DNA from: Synechococcus sp. JA-2-3B'a(2-13)
GTDB lineage: Bacteria > Cyanobacteriota > Cyanobacteriia > Thermostichales > Thermostichaceae
Assembly: GCF_000013225.1 (NCBI RefSeq)
Contig: NC_007776.1
Coordinates: forward strand, 2,858,501-2,922,500
Length of the DNA: 64,000 nucleotides
Reading direction: 5' to 3'
This document shows, piece after piece, positions 34,812-44,568 of this stretch. Under the pieces are notes generated by a model. The model worked only from the letters and a program-made list of their open reading frames with translations. It was not told the origin of the DNA and ran no database searches. Position numbers and translations under genes: made by a program. Every line of letters starts with the position of its first letter. The first letter of the stretch is position 1.

Positions 34812-37472
34812 ATGGCTTCAACTCGATACCGCCTGGTGCCGGTGCGGCCAGGAGACGGCAGCTTTTATCCAGAGCATCTCTATTTGGCCTTAGAAGCCAC
34901 CCAACTGGGCTATTGGCAACTGGATCTGCGCACCTGGGAGTTGAGTGCTTCTCCCCAGTGCAAGGCCAAATACGGGCTGGATCCCGGCCAAGATTTCACC
35001 CTGGAAGTGTTTTTGCAGCACGTTCACCCGGAAGATCGCCAAAGGGTGAAAGAAGCTTTGCAGACGGCTGGGCCCAGGGCGGTAGAGGGGGATCCCAACT
35101 TTTCGGTGGAATATCGGGTTTACCAGGCCGACGGCCAGATGCGCTGGCAGCTTTCCCAGGGGATTGTGCTCTTGGGGCCGAAAGGGGATCCCGGCCAGGT
35201 TGTCGGGGTGACCCTGGATATCAGCGAGCGCAAGCAATTAGAGATCACCTTGGCCGAGCGAGAGCGCCACTATCGCCAGCTCCTGGAAGCCCTGCCCGAC
35301 ATGCTGCTTCGTCTGGATCGCCAGGGCCGATGTCTGGAGTTCAAGCCGCCCAGCTATTTTTCTGTCCCCCATCCCCCTGCCTACTACCTGGGCAAAACTC
35401 CTGAAGAGCTGTTTCCTGAGGTCGCCTGCGCCGGTGCGGCAGAGCCCACAGCCCAAGCCATTCGCGAGCATCTGGAGCTGGCCTTGGCAACCCGGCAAGC
35501 TCAAGAGATCGAGTACCCCTGCCCAGAGGGATCCCCTCAGCCCCAATATCAGCAGGCTCGCATCGCCCCCTATGGGGAAGATCAAGTCCTGATGATCATT
35601 AGAAACATCACCCCTCGTAAGCAAGCCGAGCTGAAGCTGCAGCGGCAATTGCAGCGAGAAAGGCTGTTCAGCCAGCTCATTCAGGCCATCAACGCCTCGC
35701 TCGACTTGCCCACCCTGTTTGATGTGGCAGTCCGGGAAGTGAGGGCAGTGTTACAGGCAGCACGGGTTACCCTTTACCAGTACCTGCCGGCTGAGGCTGT
35801 ATGGTTAGGTGTTGCCAGCTACGTCCAATCGCCTGATCTGCCCACTGCCCTTCACCTGCACATCCCGGATAGTCCAGACATTGTGGCCATCCAATACTTG
35901 AAGCAGCTGCAAGTTTTTCATGCGCCGGATCCCGAGCAAGTTTTGGATCCCTTTGCTATCCATGAAAAGCGAGAATACCACCTGGGCCCTTGGTTGGTGA
36001 TCCCAGTGGCTTGCCAGGGAAAAGTGTGGGGTGCCCTGGCCCTGCGGCGCCTGATCTCAGATCCGGATTGGCAAACCGACGAGATCGAGCTGGCCAAGGC
36101 TATCGGGGAGCACCTGGCGGTGGCCATTCAGCAGGCAGAGCTTTATCAAAAGCTGCAGCAGGCCAATGCTGAATTGGATTACCAAGTGCGGGTGCGCAAT
36201 GCAGAGCTCGAACAAGCTTACAACGACGAAGCGCTACTCCAGCTCATCACCGAAGAAATTCGCTCCACTTTGGATGAACAAAAAATCTTGGAAACGGTAG
36301 CCCGAGAACTGGCCCTGAGCTTGAACCTATCCAATTGCACCATTGCCCTTCATGACCCAGAGCGGCAGGTCAGCGTTTTGGCGGTGGACTATTTGGCCGG
36401 AGAAGGGATCCAGCGCTTCCCCCTGGAGGTTTCGTTTGCGGATTTCACCCATGTGCTTCGTCAGCTCCAGCGCGGACAGCTTTGCCAATTGAGCAACTTC
36501 CATCACCCCTGCTGGCCCAACCACGACCGCTACACCCTGATCATCGCTCCCATTTGCGACAAAAGGGATCTGACAGCTCAACACGAGGAACTGCTTGTTT
36601 TGGGGAATATTTGTGGATCCCGTCCACCGGGGCAGATATTTACCGAGCGGGAACAACGGCTCATCCAACGGGTAGCCGGCCAATGTGCCATCGCCATTCG
36701 CCAAGCACGTCTTTATCAAACGATCCAGCGTCAGGTGCAACAGTTGCAGGAGCTCAACCAACTCAAAGATGAGTTTCTGCACATGGTCTCCCACGAAATG
36801 CGCACACCTCTCACCAACATGAAGCTGGCTATTGGGTTTCTATCTAAAGCCAACCTAACTGAGCGGGAAAGGCGCTACTTTCAAATTTTGGAGATGGAGA
36901 CCAACCGCGAGCTGGAGTTAATCAACGACCTGTTGGAATTGCAAGCCCTCGAATCCGGAAACAAAGTCCTCAGACTTACCTGTTTATCTCCCCAGGAATG
37001 GATCCCCAATCTTGCCGAGCCCTTCCGGCTGCGGGCTGCGCAGCAAGGCCAACAGTTCCAGGTGGAATGGGATCCCGACCTTTGGCCCCTCTGCACGGAT
37101 GAGAGCCTCTTGTCGCGGGTGGTCAGCGAGCTTTTAAACAATGCGTGTAAGTACACCCCCACTGGGGAAAGCATCTATTTAAGTGTGAGCCAGGCTAACT
37201 CCAATGGCCGTCCCGGCTGGCTGATCACGGTGCGCAATACAGGGGTGGAAATTCCTGCAGAAGCGTTGCCCCGCCTTTTTGAAAAGTTCTATCGCCTCCC
37301 CCAGTTGGATTGCCGCAACGCCGGGGGAACGGGCTTGGGTCTATCGCTGGTTCAAAAGGCAGTGGAGCTGCTGCAGGGATCCCTGCGGGTGGAAAGCCAC
37401 TCCCGGCAGGTGGTTGTTCAGGTGTGGTGCCCCCACCAGGGCAGCTTGTCGGAAACCCCAAGCAAGGCTTAG
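34812..37472 (+). CDS. PAS/GAF sensor histidine kinase
   Basis: 886 residues from ATG 34812 (GTG 34803 would add three). Order: PAS with PAC (~20-140, ending VVGVTLDISERK), a second PAS (~145-280, ending MIIRNITPRKQAEL), a GAF domain (~295-445, ending GEHLAVAIQQAELYQ), a second GAF (~475-640, ending GQCAIAIRQARLYQ), HisKA with H661 in HMVSHEMRTPLTN, and HATPase with LLNNACKYTPTG and GGTGLGLSLVQKA (near 840). The first GAF lacks an obvious bilin Cys, so it is not clearly a phytochrome. No response regulator is nearby. The truncated kinase at 28626 is a paralogue of its C-terminal half. Confidence 0.9.
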   Translation: MASTRYRLVPVRPGDGSFYPEHLYLALEATQLGYWQLDLRTWELSASPQCKAKYGLDPGQDFTLEVFLQHVHPEDRQRVKEALQTAGPRAVEGDPNFSVEYRVYQADGQMRWQLSQGIVLLGPKGDPGQVVGVTLDISERKQLEITLAERERHYRQLLEALPDMLLRLDRQGRCLEFKPPSYFSVPHPPAYYLGKTPEELFPEVACAGAAEPTAQAIREHLELALATRQAQEIEYPCPEGSPQPQYQQARIAPYGEDQVLMIIRNITPRKQAELKLQRQLQRERLFSQLIQAINASLDLPTLFDVAVREVRAVLQAARVTLYQYLPAEAVWLGVASYVQSPDLPTALHLHIPDSPDIVAIQYLKQLQVFHAPDPEQVLDPFAIHEKREYHLGPWLVIPVACQGKVWGALALRRLISDPDWQTDEIELAKAIGEHLAVAIQQAELYQKLQQANAELDYQVRVRNAELEQAYNDEALLQLITEEIRSTLDEQKILETVARELALSLNLSNCTIALHDPERQVSVLAVDYLAGEGIQRFPLEVSFADFTHVLRQLQRGQLCQLSNFHHPCWPNHDRYTLIIAPICDKRDLTAQHEELLVLGNICGSRPPGQIFTEREQRLIQRVAGQCAIAIRQARLYQTIQRQVQQLQELNQLKDEFLHMVSHEMRTPLTNMKLAIGFLSKANLTERERRYFQILEMETNRELELINDLLELQALESGNKVLRLTCLSPQEWIPNLAEPFRLRAAQQGQQFQVEWDPDLWPLCTDESLLSRVVSELLNNACKYTPTGESIYLSVSQANSNGRPGWLITVRNTGVEIPAEALPRLFEKFYRLPQLDCRNAGGTGLGLSLVQKAVELLQGSLRVESHSRQVVVQVWCPHQGSLSETPSKA

Positions 37473-37485
37473 AGGGCAAGGCCAG

Positions 37486-37558
37486 CGCCTTGCGCAGGAC
37501 TCGAACCTGCAACCATCGACTTAGAAGGTCGGTGCTCTATCCATTGAGCTAGCAAGGC
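37486..37558 (-). tRNA. tRNA-Arg (anticodon UCU)
   Basis: 73 bases, CCA not encoded. Acceptor GCCTTGC/GCAAGGC pairs fully; D stem GCTC/GAGC; anticodon loop CTTCTAA with TCT; T arm GCAGG-TTCGAGT-CCTGC. The anticodon stem has a C-A mismatch at its top pair. Reads rare AGA codons. Confidence 0.95.
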
Positions 37559-37731
37559 CGAAGAAAAGGGTGCAGAGCCATTATATCCCCGACCCAGTTC
37601 CCAATCCCCAACCCTGCCCACCTGCCTCTGGCTTGGATTTCCGCAGTGTTGCTTGGGCAAATTGCGCGGTTTGCCTTAGGGAGCCAGGGCGGGATCCCTT
37701 CACCATGGGAATGTTGGTTTTCGCTCAGGAT

Positions 37732-37925
37732 ATGAACGTCAAAGAGATCGTCTGCCAAGCTCTTGGAACGGGACGTCTGGGCGTCTCTCAGGAAACTTGA
37801 CTGTACGGATAAGGAAGACTTGCAGACGGCAGATGCTTTGAGCAGATGCTTTGATCAGTGCCTTTTTGGATGGCGCTGTGCAGCGGGAGAGCCACAACTG
37901 GGCTCCCTGTGCATCGATCCCTTAA
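37732..37925 (+). pseudogene. Decayed small cyanobacterial gene
   Basis: ATG 37732 gives MNVKEIVCQALGTGRLGVSQ and stops at 37798. The plus-one frame from 37793 continues sensibly (KLDCTDKEDLQTADAL). After a tandem 13-base duplication a third frame continues (ISAFLDGAVQRES) to TAA 37925. Undoing a one-base loss near 37792 and the duplication would give about 60 residues, resembling small cyanobacterial proteins that begin MNV.E.V...L.TG.L...QE and end ..AL..G.VQRE. The following gene begins one base later, so the two were once an operon. Confidence 0.55.
37829..37854 (+). repeat. 13-bp exact tandem duplication
   Basis: GCAGATGCTTTGA occurs twice head to tail (37829-37841, 37842-37854), shifting frame in the decayed gene. 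Same length as the duplication at 13986. Confidence 0.95.
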
Positions 37926-37926
37926 A

Positions 37927-38481
37927 ATGGGCGAGCCGAAAGCAGAAAAGTACTCGTTTGAGTTCGAGGATCCCATGCAACCGAGCTATTGCGTCGGAGA
38001 TAAGTCCAAAATGGGTGTTGAGGTGTCGAAAATTGGGATCCCCATGCCCTTGCTCCCTGATCCTGGCTCAGTTGGGCGAAAGAAAGCTTCTTCCGGCACT
38101 CAAGCTCTGTCTCCGGCAGCCAAGCGTCTGCTGCGCCTCTATCACGGTGGTAGCTTCATCTTTCTGGGCCTGTTGTGGCTGGTGGTCGGGATCCCCAGTC
38201 TCTGGGCTTTGCGAGCGGATATAGCCCGCCTGTGGGATTACTTTACTTGGACGGGCCTGCGATATGCCTTGTTTCACCGCCCAGGATGGCCGACTTTGGG
38301 GTTGTTGCTCTGTGTCAGCTTCACGATGGGGATCCTGATCGCCCAAAGCCGCTATGAGCTGTTCGGCCTGTATCCGGTGGAGCGTCTCATGCTGGAGCAG
38401 CAATCCCGCTGGATCCTGTCCTTGCCGGTGTGGCATCCGCTGCGGCGCTGGTTGGTGCGCAGGTTGGATACTCAAGATTAG
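37927..38481 (+). CDS. Small membrane protein, unknown
   Basis: 184 residues from ATG 37927, which lies one base after the stop of the decayed gene. A polar ~60-residue start (GEPKAEKYSFEFEDPMQPS) precedes a membrane part with helices at LYHGGSFIFLGLLWLVVGIPSLWAL in two pieces and WPTLGLLLCVSFTMGILI, then an amphipathic C-terminus (YPVERLMLEQQSRWILSLPVWHPLRRW). I recognise no named family. Other ATGs (37975, 38011) are possible starts. Confidence 0.6.
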   Translation: MGEPKAEKYSFEFEDPMQPSYCVGDKSKMGVEVSKIGIPMPLLPDPGSVGRKKASSGTQALSPAAKRLLRLYHGGSFIFLGLLWLVVGIPSLWALRADIARLWDYFTWTGLRYALFHRPGWPTLGLLLCVSFTMGILIAQSRYELFGLYPVERLMLEQQSRWILSLPVWHPLRRWLVRRLDTQD

Positions 38482-38583
38482 GTTTTGGCTGCCACTTGGG
38501 ATCCCTGCCGGCACCGAGGCAAAATCTCGTTTGCGTGCGGCTGAAATCCCGCACAAGCACCACTTCCGAAGCAGCAGGAGAAT

Positions 38584-38913
38584 TCAACCATGCTCAACCA
38601 AAGCCTCAGCCTGGGATTTTTCCGAGGAAGCCACAGATAGCTTCACAATCCGGGCCAGCCGAGCCTTACGACGAGCGGCTGTGTTTTTGTGCAGGACGCC
38701 GGTTTTGGCAGCTTTATCAATGCGGCTGAAAGCAGCACTCATCGCCGCCTGGATTTCCTGCAGAGTTTCTTGCTGTGGGTTGGCGGCATAGGCAGTTGAG
38801 AGGGAGATCACTTTCTTCATCAGAGCGCGCACCATGGCTTTGGTGGCTTTATTGCGCAGCCGATTACGCTCTGCGATCTGAACGCGCTTGATGGCAGATT
38901 TGATGCGTGGCAT
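38584..38913 (-). CDS. rpsT: 30S ribosomal protein S20
   Basis: 109 residues from ATG 38913 (MPRIKSAIKRVQIAERNRLRN); the frame extends 19 codons upstream without family character. Highly basic with the S20 pattern AIKR....ERNR.RNKA.K and a C-terminal NTAARRKARLA. Binds 16S rRNA in the 30S body. Monocistronic, divergent from the FG-GAP protein. Confidence 0.95.
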   Translation of the reverse strand: MPRIKSAIKRVQIAERNRLRNKATKAMVRALMKKVISLSTAYAANPQQETLQEIQAAMSAAFSRIDKAAKTGVLHKNTAARRKARLARIVKLSVASSEKSQAEALVEHG

Positions 38914-39000
38914 GGTTGAAGGGGAAGTTCCAGCGAAGATCCAGCATACCATCAGAGCTGGAAGCTCCACCAGTTCCTATTGTTCTCCGATGGGATCCCC

Positions 39001-40365
39001 ATGTTCCAAGATTGCAGCTCGCAGATCCGCTTTAACCCACCTGCCCTTTTCTACGGGGTTGCCGCTTGCGATTTGGATCGGGATGGGGCCTTTGAGCTGT
39101 TTGTGTGCGGGTTCCGCGGCTCCAATCGAGTCTTGAAGTGGGATGGGCAAACCTTGGTGGATCAAGCAGACGACACCCTGGCCGATGCAGGGCGCATGGC
39201 AATTGGGGTGGCTGCCGCCGACTTTGACGGGGACGGGCAGGAAGAACTTTATGTCTTGAACACCGATACCTTCGGCGGGCGCAAGCGCTTTGGGGATCGC
39301 CTCTTCGACTGGCAGGGATCCGCCTGGGTGGACCTGTTCTCCCTGCCGCAAAACCAAGATGCCCTCAACTTGACGGCAGGTCGCTCTGTAGCCTGTGTGG
39401 ATCGTCTTGGCCAGGGGAGCTATGGATTTTTCGTAGCCAACTACGGCGGCCCTATGCGCCTCTACGAGTTGGGCCCTAACCAAATGATCGCCGATGTGGC
39501 GCCAGAAGCGAGACTCAATCGGGTGACGGGCGGGCGGGGGTTGGTGGCCTTGCCCTTGGTCTCGCAGCGGATGGACATTTTTGCCGTCAATGAGCAGGGG
39601 CCCAACTTTCTGTTTCGCAACCGGGGGGATGGCACCTTTGAAGAGATTGCCGCTGAGGTGGGCCTGGCGGATCCGGACGAGCACGGACGTGGCGTGGCGG
39701 CGGTGGATCTGGATGGGGATGGACGGCTGGATTTGCTCTATGGCAACTGGGAAGGCCCCCATCGCCTCTGGATCCAGACCCCCGACGGTTTTTTTAAGGA
39801 TGTAGCCCCCCCGGAGTTGGCTAGGCCCTCCCGCATTCGCACAGTCATCGCTGCCGACTTCGACAACGACGGCTACCCAGAGCTGTTTTTCAACAACATC
39901 GGCGAGCCCAACCGTCTGTTTGCTTGGCGCTCAGGCCGTTGGCAAGCCATTGACATTGGAGATGCTGCCGAGCCCCAGGGATTGGGGACAGGAGCAGCAG
40001 TGGCCGATGTGGATGGGGATGGTCGTCTGGAATTGTTGATTGCCCATGGGGAGTCTGGCGCCCAGCCTCTCAGCTTCTATCGCCCTCAGGCCAATGCCAA
40101 CAACTGGCTGAGGGTTCTGCCCCTCACCCGCCAGGGAGCCCCGGCCCGCGGCGCGTTGGTAAGGCTGCTCACCTCCACCCGTACCCAGATCCAGGCCATC
40201 GACGCCGGCAGCGGCTACCTCTGTCAGATGGAGCCGGTGGCCCACTTTGGCCTGGGATCCGAAACAGGGGTCAAGGAAATCCAGATCCAGTGGCCAGATG
40301 GGAAACAGTTGCAGGTGGCCCACCCACCGGTCAACCAGCTTTTGCGGATCCCTTATCCCCGCTAG
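39001..40365 (+). CDS. FG-GAP/VCBS repeat protein with ASPIC/UnbV end
   Basis: 454 residues from ATG 39001 (TTG 38980 would add seven). At least five calcium-type loops DxDx[64 protein letters not shown]. These are blades of an integrin-alpha/CRTAC1-like propeller. The C-terminal GARGALVRL-type segment and [20 protein letters not shown] form an ASPIC/UnbV domain. No signal peptide is clear, which is unusual for the family. Function unknown; a binding or adhesion role is usual. Its stop overlaps that of moaA. Confidence 0.8.
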
Positions 40366-41339
40366 CCGCCAATCTGAGACATGGTGCGCCGGTAGGATCC
40401 CTGGCTGCCGGTGTCCCGCCCTTTGAAGTTGATATCCGGCTTGATGTCCAGCAATTCCCGCACCTGCTGCCTTAGCCTTTCGGCAGGGATCCCAGCTCGC
40501 AGCGGATCCCGCAGGTTGATTTGGCCGGATTCGTTGAGCAGGCAAGGGCGCAGCCAACCGTCGCTGGATAGCCGCATGCGGTTGCATCGATCACAAAAGC
40601 ACTCCGACATCTGGCTGATAAAGCCCAAGGTGCCTTTTGCCCCCGGGATTCGAAACACATCCGCCGGCCCATTGCCGGCCACAAACCCAGGTTCCAGGCC
40701 GAAGCGAGCGCGAATTCGCTGTCGCAGCACCTCAGACTCCACCCAGCCGGCCTGCTGAAAGAGGGCGGCATTGCCAATGGGCATAAACTCGATGAAGCGC
40801 ACATGCCATTGTCGCTCCAGAGTAAGGGCAGCCAGATCTTCCACTTCCGATTCGTTGAGCCCAGGGATCACCACCACATTCAACTTGAGGGGATCAAACC
40901 CCACTTGGTGGGCAACTTGGATCCCGGCCCAGACCTGCCGCCAGCGATCCCGCCCCGTGATCAGTCGAAAGGTCTCGGGGTTGAGGGAATCAAAGCTGAT
41001 GTTGATGCGGCGCAACCCCGCTTCATAGAGGAGTTGAGCTTTTTGGCTGAGGTTGAAGCCGTTGGTGGTAAGGGCCACATCTCTCACCCCAGGCAGGCTG
41101 CATAGAGCCCGGATGAGGTGCTCCAGCCCCGGCCTGAGCAGGGGTTCGCCGCCGGTGAGGCGAAAGCAATCGATCCCCAACGGCAAAAACACCTCTCGAA
41201 CCAACGTGAGGATTTCCTCATCCGTTAAACGCTCTGGGGCTTGCAGCCACGTCAACTCCGCCTCGTCAGGCATGCAGTACTGGCAGCGGAAATTGCAGCG
41301 ATCGATCAAGCTGATGCGCAGATAGTTAACGGTCGGCAT
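40362..41339 (-). CDS. moaA: GTP 3',8-cyclase MoaA
   Basis: 325 residues. N-terminal radical-SAM cluster [11 protein letters not shown] motif [13 protein letters not shown], second cluster CDRCNRMRL...C near the end, and the C-terminal GG (SQIGG) needed for activity. Catalyses the first step of molybdenum cofactor synthesis with MoaC. No other mo genes are adjacent. Confidence 0.95.
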
Positions 41340-41535
41340 GGCAAGCTAGGCCCAAAAAAGATGTGGCACCCCCTCCCCCAAGGTGCCGAGCAACGCCGGG
41401 GACCCTTTCCGTTGCCTCTGGAAAACCTCCCAGCGTCTCCATCCGCGAAGGCAGCGGGAACTGTCTCCAGGCTTTCAACTTGCGGTGGCCACACCTCCAG
41501 TTTGCAGGATACTACGAAGATTGAGGTGCAAATCT

Positions 41536-43518
41536 CTACTCGGCAGAGCCAGGGATCCCTGCCCATTCGGGTTGAACAGGCCGCTGCCAGCGTTCCCACC
41601 AGGCCAGCACAGACTCAGGTGGGTGGCTGTCGTGGCTGCCGTTGGCATTGGCGGGGAGGGGGGGAGAGGGAGGTGGGGCCGGCGGTGTCAGCCAACTGAC
41701 AGGCGCGGGGATCAGACAACTGGGGTGGAGAGGGCGCAGATCGCGGTAGTGGCTGCTGCGAATGGCCAGGATCTCCTGCTGAATGATGTCTGGGGGTTCT
41801 CCCAACTCCAGCAACACATGGCTGCACAGACCCAAGCTGGCCTCGAATTCGGGATGGACGACTTCTCTGGCCCCCAACTGATAGAGCTGTTCGATGTCTT
41901 CCTTGTCGGTAGCTCGCACCACCACATCCAATCGCGGCGCCAACTCCAGAGCTCGTTTCAGGCAGAGGCGGATGCTCATGCGATCCGGCAGGGCAATGAC
42001 CAGAGCGCGGGCCTGGGGCAGGCCAGCTTTCTCCAGCACCAACGGGCTGGCCGCATTTCCGTAGAGGTAAGGGATCCCACGGGAACGCAGGTGTTGGATC
42101 ACCCGTTCTGACTGATCGATAACCAAGAGGGGGTGACGACGGGCTTCGAGAATGCGCACAATGTCTTGCCCCACCTGCCCATAGCCGCACACCACCACGT
42201 GCCCCTGTTGAGGAGCATCGGGGGCCAAAGCGCGGGGCCGCTCGCCCGATTCCAACCAGCGGGCCAAGAAGGGGATCCCGTGTAGCCCGGAAAACAGTCG
42301 AGGAGCGCCCCTCAGCAGAAAGGGGGTGAGCAGAAGGGTAACGGCTGTAGTGCTGACAATCAACAAATAGATCTGCCGCGACACCAACCCCAAAGCCTGC
42401 CCCTCGCTGGCCAGCACAAAGGAGAATTCGCCGATTTGCGATAGGCCCAGCCCCACCACCACCGCTGCCGGCAGAGTGTAACCAAACAGCCGCGCCAAGG
42501 GAGCCACGATGCAAAACTTGCCCACCATCACCAGCCCCACCAGCCCCAGGATCAGCAACAGATGGCCGAGGATAAAGCTGGGATCGATGAGCATGCCGAT
42601 GGCCGCAAAAAAGAGAGCGGCAAACACATCTCGCAAAGGCTCCACATAGTCCAGGGTTTGGTCGGCGTATTCCACCTCCGAGATCATCAGCCCGGCAATG
42701 AAGGCCCCAATCTCGCTGGAAATGCCCAGCCGCTCCGTCAACAGGGCAATCCCCACGCAGAGGCTGATCACCCCCAGCAAAAACACCTCTTTGCTCTCCT
42801 GCTGAGCCAAAAGCCGCAAGAAGGCCGGAACGAGCCAAATGCCACTCACCACTGCCCCCAGCCCCACCAGGCCAATTTCCGCTACCGACTTGACCAGGGA
42901 TCCCGCCAGCTCCGGCAAGGGACAATCCAAAGCCGGCAACACCGCCAACATCAGCCCCACCGCCAAATCTTGCACAATCAGGATCCCCAGCATGGCCTGG
43001 GCTTGGGGAGTGCCCATTTGGTTGGTCTCAGTGAGACTTTTCAGCACCACCGCCGTGGAAGACAAGGAGAGCACGGCCCCCAAAAAGATCCCTTGCACCG
43101 GCGTCAACCAGCCGCTGACCACCGCCAGCACCGCCGTGATCAAAATCGTCAGGCCAATTTGCAAAATGCCTCCGCCAACGGCGATCCCCCGCACTTTGCG
43201 CAATTCTTTCAGGGAAAACTCCACCCCCAAGGTGAACAGCAAAAAGGTCACCCCAAACTGGGCCAAGGTTTCCACCTGAACCAACTCTTTGATCCACCCC
43301 AACCCGGTTGGCCCCACCAAGATCCCGGCCAGTAAGTAGCCGAGCAACACCGGCTGCCTCAGCAGCGAAGCCAAGAATCCACCTGCTGCCGCTGCCGCCA
43401 ATACCGTCACAATGTCCAAAATCAGACGAAAGTCTTCCTGCACAGGGCACCCACCAAGGAATGTGAACTTTTGTAGCCAATCCTGAGGATTCTTCCACGA
43501 TAATGCTTCCTCTGGCAT
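41536..43518 (-). CDS. Kef-type cation:proton antiporter with TrkA-N domain
   Basis: 660 residues. A CPA2-type membrane domain of about 12-13 helices (LLGYLLAGILVGPTGLG; FTLGVEFSLKEL; VLSLSSTAVVLKSL; FFAAIGMLID) occupies residues ~30-410. It is followed by a Rossmann TrkA-N domain (VVVCGYGQVGQDIVRILE with acidic D in LLVIDQ) and then a ~90-residue tail with a proline stretch. Exports K+ or Na+ in exchange for protons; the NAD-binding domain gates it. The last ~60 residues (PPAPPPSPPLPANANGS) contain a small NANG motif reminiscent of repeat A, but not a clear copy. Confidence 0.9.
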   Translation of the reverse strand: MPEEALSWKNPQDWLQKFTFLGGCPVQEDFRLILDIVTVLAAAAAGGFLASLLRQPVLLGYLLAGILVGPTGLGWIKELVQVETLAQFGVTFLLFTLGVEFSLKELRKVRGIAVGGGILQIGLTILITAVLAVVSGWLTPVQGIFLGAVLSLSSTAVVLKSLTETNQMGTPQAQAMLGILIVQDLAVGLMLAVLPALDCPLPELAGSLVKSVAEIGLVGLGAVVSGIWLVPAFLRLLAQQESKEVFLLGVISLCVGIALLTERLGISSEIGAFIAGLMISEVEYADQTLDYVEPLRDVFAALFFAAIGMLIDPSFILGHLLLILGLVGLVMVGKFCIVAPLARLFGYTLPAAVVVGLGLSQIGEFSFVLASEGQALGLVSRQIYLLIVSTTAVTLLLTPFLLRGAPRLFSGLHGIPFLARWLESGERPRALAPDAPQQGHVVVCGYGQVGQDIVRILEARRHPLLVIDQSERVIQHLRSRGIPYLYGNAASPLVLEKAGLPQARALVIALPDRMSIRLCLKRALELAPRLDVVVRATDKEDIEQLYQLGAREVVHPEFEASLGLCSHVLLELGEPPDIIQQEILAIRSSHYRDLRPLHPSCLIPAPVSWLTPPAPPPSPPLPANANGSHDSHPPESVLAWWERWQRPVQPEWAGIPGSAE

Positions 43519-43660
43519 CTCGGACAGAGTGGAGAACCTGGCCCCAAGCCCTGCACCTTACTTCCCCCAGGGATCCCGGCTGACTAGTCCCGATTAGAGG
43601 AAGCTGGCCAGAAACTCAGTGGAAATTTTTGTTAAAACTTGCTGGCAATACCTCAAAACC

Positions 43661-43674
43661 GTAGCTTATAATAC
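43661..43674 (+). promoter_or_regulatory. NtcA operator over the -10 box of gifB
   Basis: GTA-GCTTATAA-TAC is an exact GTA-N8-TAC NtcA site and contains TATAAT (43667-43672), the likely -10 box. In this position NtcA blocks transcription, as known for gif genes of Synechocystis. Start point near 43679. Confidence 0.75.
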
Positions 43675-43690
43675 AGAATGTAGATAGAAA

Positions 43691-43789
43691 TCGTTCATCC
43701 TCTCGCGTGCTGGGCGGCTCGTTAATGTAGGTAGAGCGACATCACGGCCAGAGGACGGAAGTAGGGAGATATCCCGAAGGAACGCGCCT
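43691..43789 (+). ncRNA. Glutamine riboswitch (glnA RNA motif)
   Basis: All conserved blocks of the glnA-type aptamer are present in order: CGTTCATCC (43692-43700), GGACGGAAGTAGG (43753-43765) and CCGAAGGAACGCGCC (43774-43788). P1 forms from CGTTC and GAACG (43780-43784). TCCTCT (43698) pairs with AGAGGA (43750), enclosing a variable arm, and GGGA-GATA-TCCC (43764-43775) forms the third stem. It lies in the leader of the gifB gene, 80 bases before its start codon. In cyanobacteria this class is known upstream of gifB and raises synthesis of the inactivating factor when glutamine is high. Confidence 0.9.
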
Positions 43790-43867
43790 CAACTCTTCTG
43801 GTAACCGTGTGGCTTCTCTTGGGAGAAGGCGAACGGATGAAAACTCAACTCATTGGAGGCGAAGATC

Positions 43868-44320
43868 ATGGCACTCTTTTACCGTGGCGTCGATTACACC
43901 CCCTCTTCTGCAACTGCAGCGGTTTCTCCCGGCAAAGTGGGGGGTCGTTACCGGGGGCTGGACTGGCGGTTCCGCCACCTGAGCAAGCCGGTGGTTTTGC
44001 CCACCAACCTTGACCTGCTCTATCGGGGTGTTGCTCATCACCTCAAGGCGGCCGAAGGGCCGGCTCAACCCGTTCAGACGGCAGAGGCATCTGCCCCGGT
44101 GGCTGCCAATGGCCGTTCTCATGTCTTGGATGAGCTGTCTCGCCGCTTGATGATGAGCCATCAACGCTTGATTCGGATTCGCCAGCAATCCATGCTGCTC
44201 CGCGGTACAGAGCAGATTGGCCTGCATGTCAACGTGCGCAACTTCTGGAACCGCATCCAAGGAAAAGTGCATCCCACCTTTCGGCTCAACTACGACCGTA
44301 GCCGTGTCAGCATGAGCTGA
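43868..44320 (+). CDS. gifB: Glutamine synthetase inactivating factor (IF17-like), DUF4278 N-terminus
   Basis: 150 residues from ATG 43868 behind GGAGG. The N-terminal third (MALFYRGVDYTP; LLYRGVAHHL) is of the DUF4278 type. The C-terminal ~65 residues (SRRLMMSHQRLIRIRQQSML, then RNFWNRIQGKVHPTF) match the basic IF7/IF17 inhibitor domain, whose arginines bind acidic residues on glutamine synthetase type I. Length fits IF17 (about 149). The riboswitch and NtcA operator upstream support the call. glnA lies next door, convergent. Confidence 0.88.
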   Translation: MALFYRGVDYTPSSATAAVSPGKVGGRYRGLDWRFRHLSKPVVLPTNLDLLYRGVAHHLKAAEGPAQPVQTAEASAPVAANGRSHVLDELSRRLMMSHQRLIRIRQQSMLLRGTEQIGLHVNVRNFWNRIQGKVHPTFRLNYDRSRVSMS

Positions 44321-44361
44321 TCTGCCCGTAACTGTTGATGCTCTGGCATGAGCTCAGCGAG

Positions 44362-44390
44362 AAGGGATCCCGGCTGGGGATCCCCTTTTG
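44362..44390 (+). terminator. Terminator of gifB
   Basis: AAGGGATCCC-GGCT-GGGGATCCCC followed by TTTT. Confidence 0.75.
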
Positions 44391-44518
44391 GTTTCTGGGT
44401 TGAGCTTCCTCAGGTCGATGGACGGCACAGGACGCTTCAACGCTGGCACGAGGTGCTGTTGACCAAAAGTAGCTAAGTTGCCCAAGGGATCCACAATTGA
44501 GGGGTGCTATTTCCTCGG

Positions 44519-44547
44519 AAAAAAACGGGATCCCATCAGGGATCCCG
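44519..44547 (-). terminator. Terminator of glnA
   Basis: Minus strand: CGGGATCCC-TGAT-GGGATCCCG followed by T7; a perfect 9-bp stem 22 bases after the glnA stop. Confidence 0.85.
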
Positions 44548-44568
44548 CTGCAGAATCGGCCACACCGC

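Noticed and set aside
34812-37472. Sensor kinase as a phytochrome or cyanobacteriochrome
   Set aside because: Neither GAF domain shows the Cys-His pair that binds a bilin.
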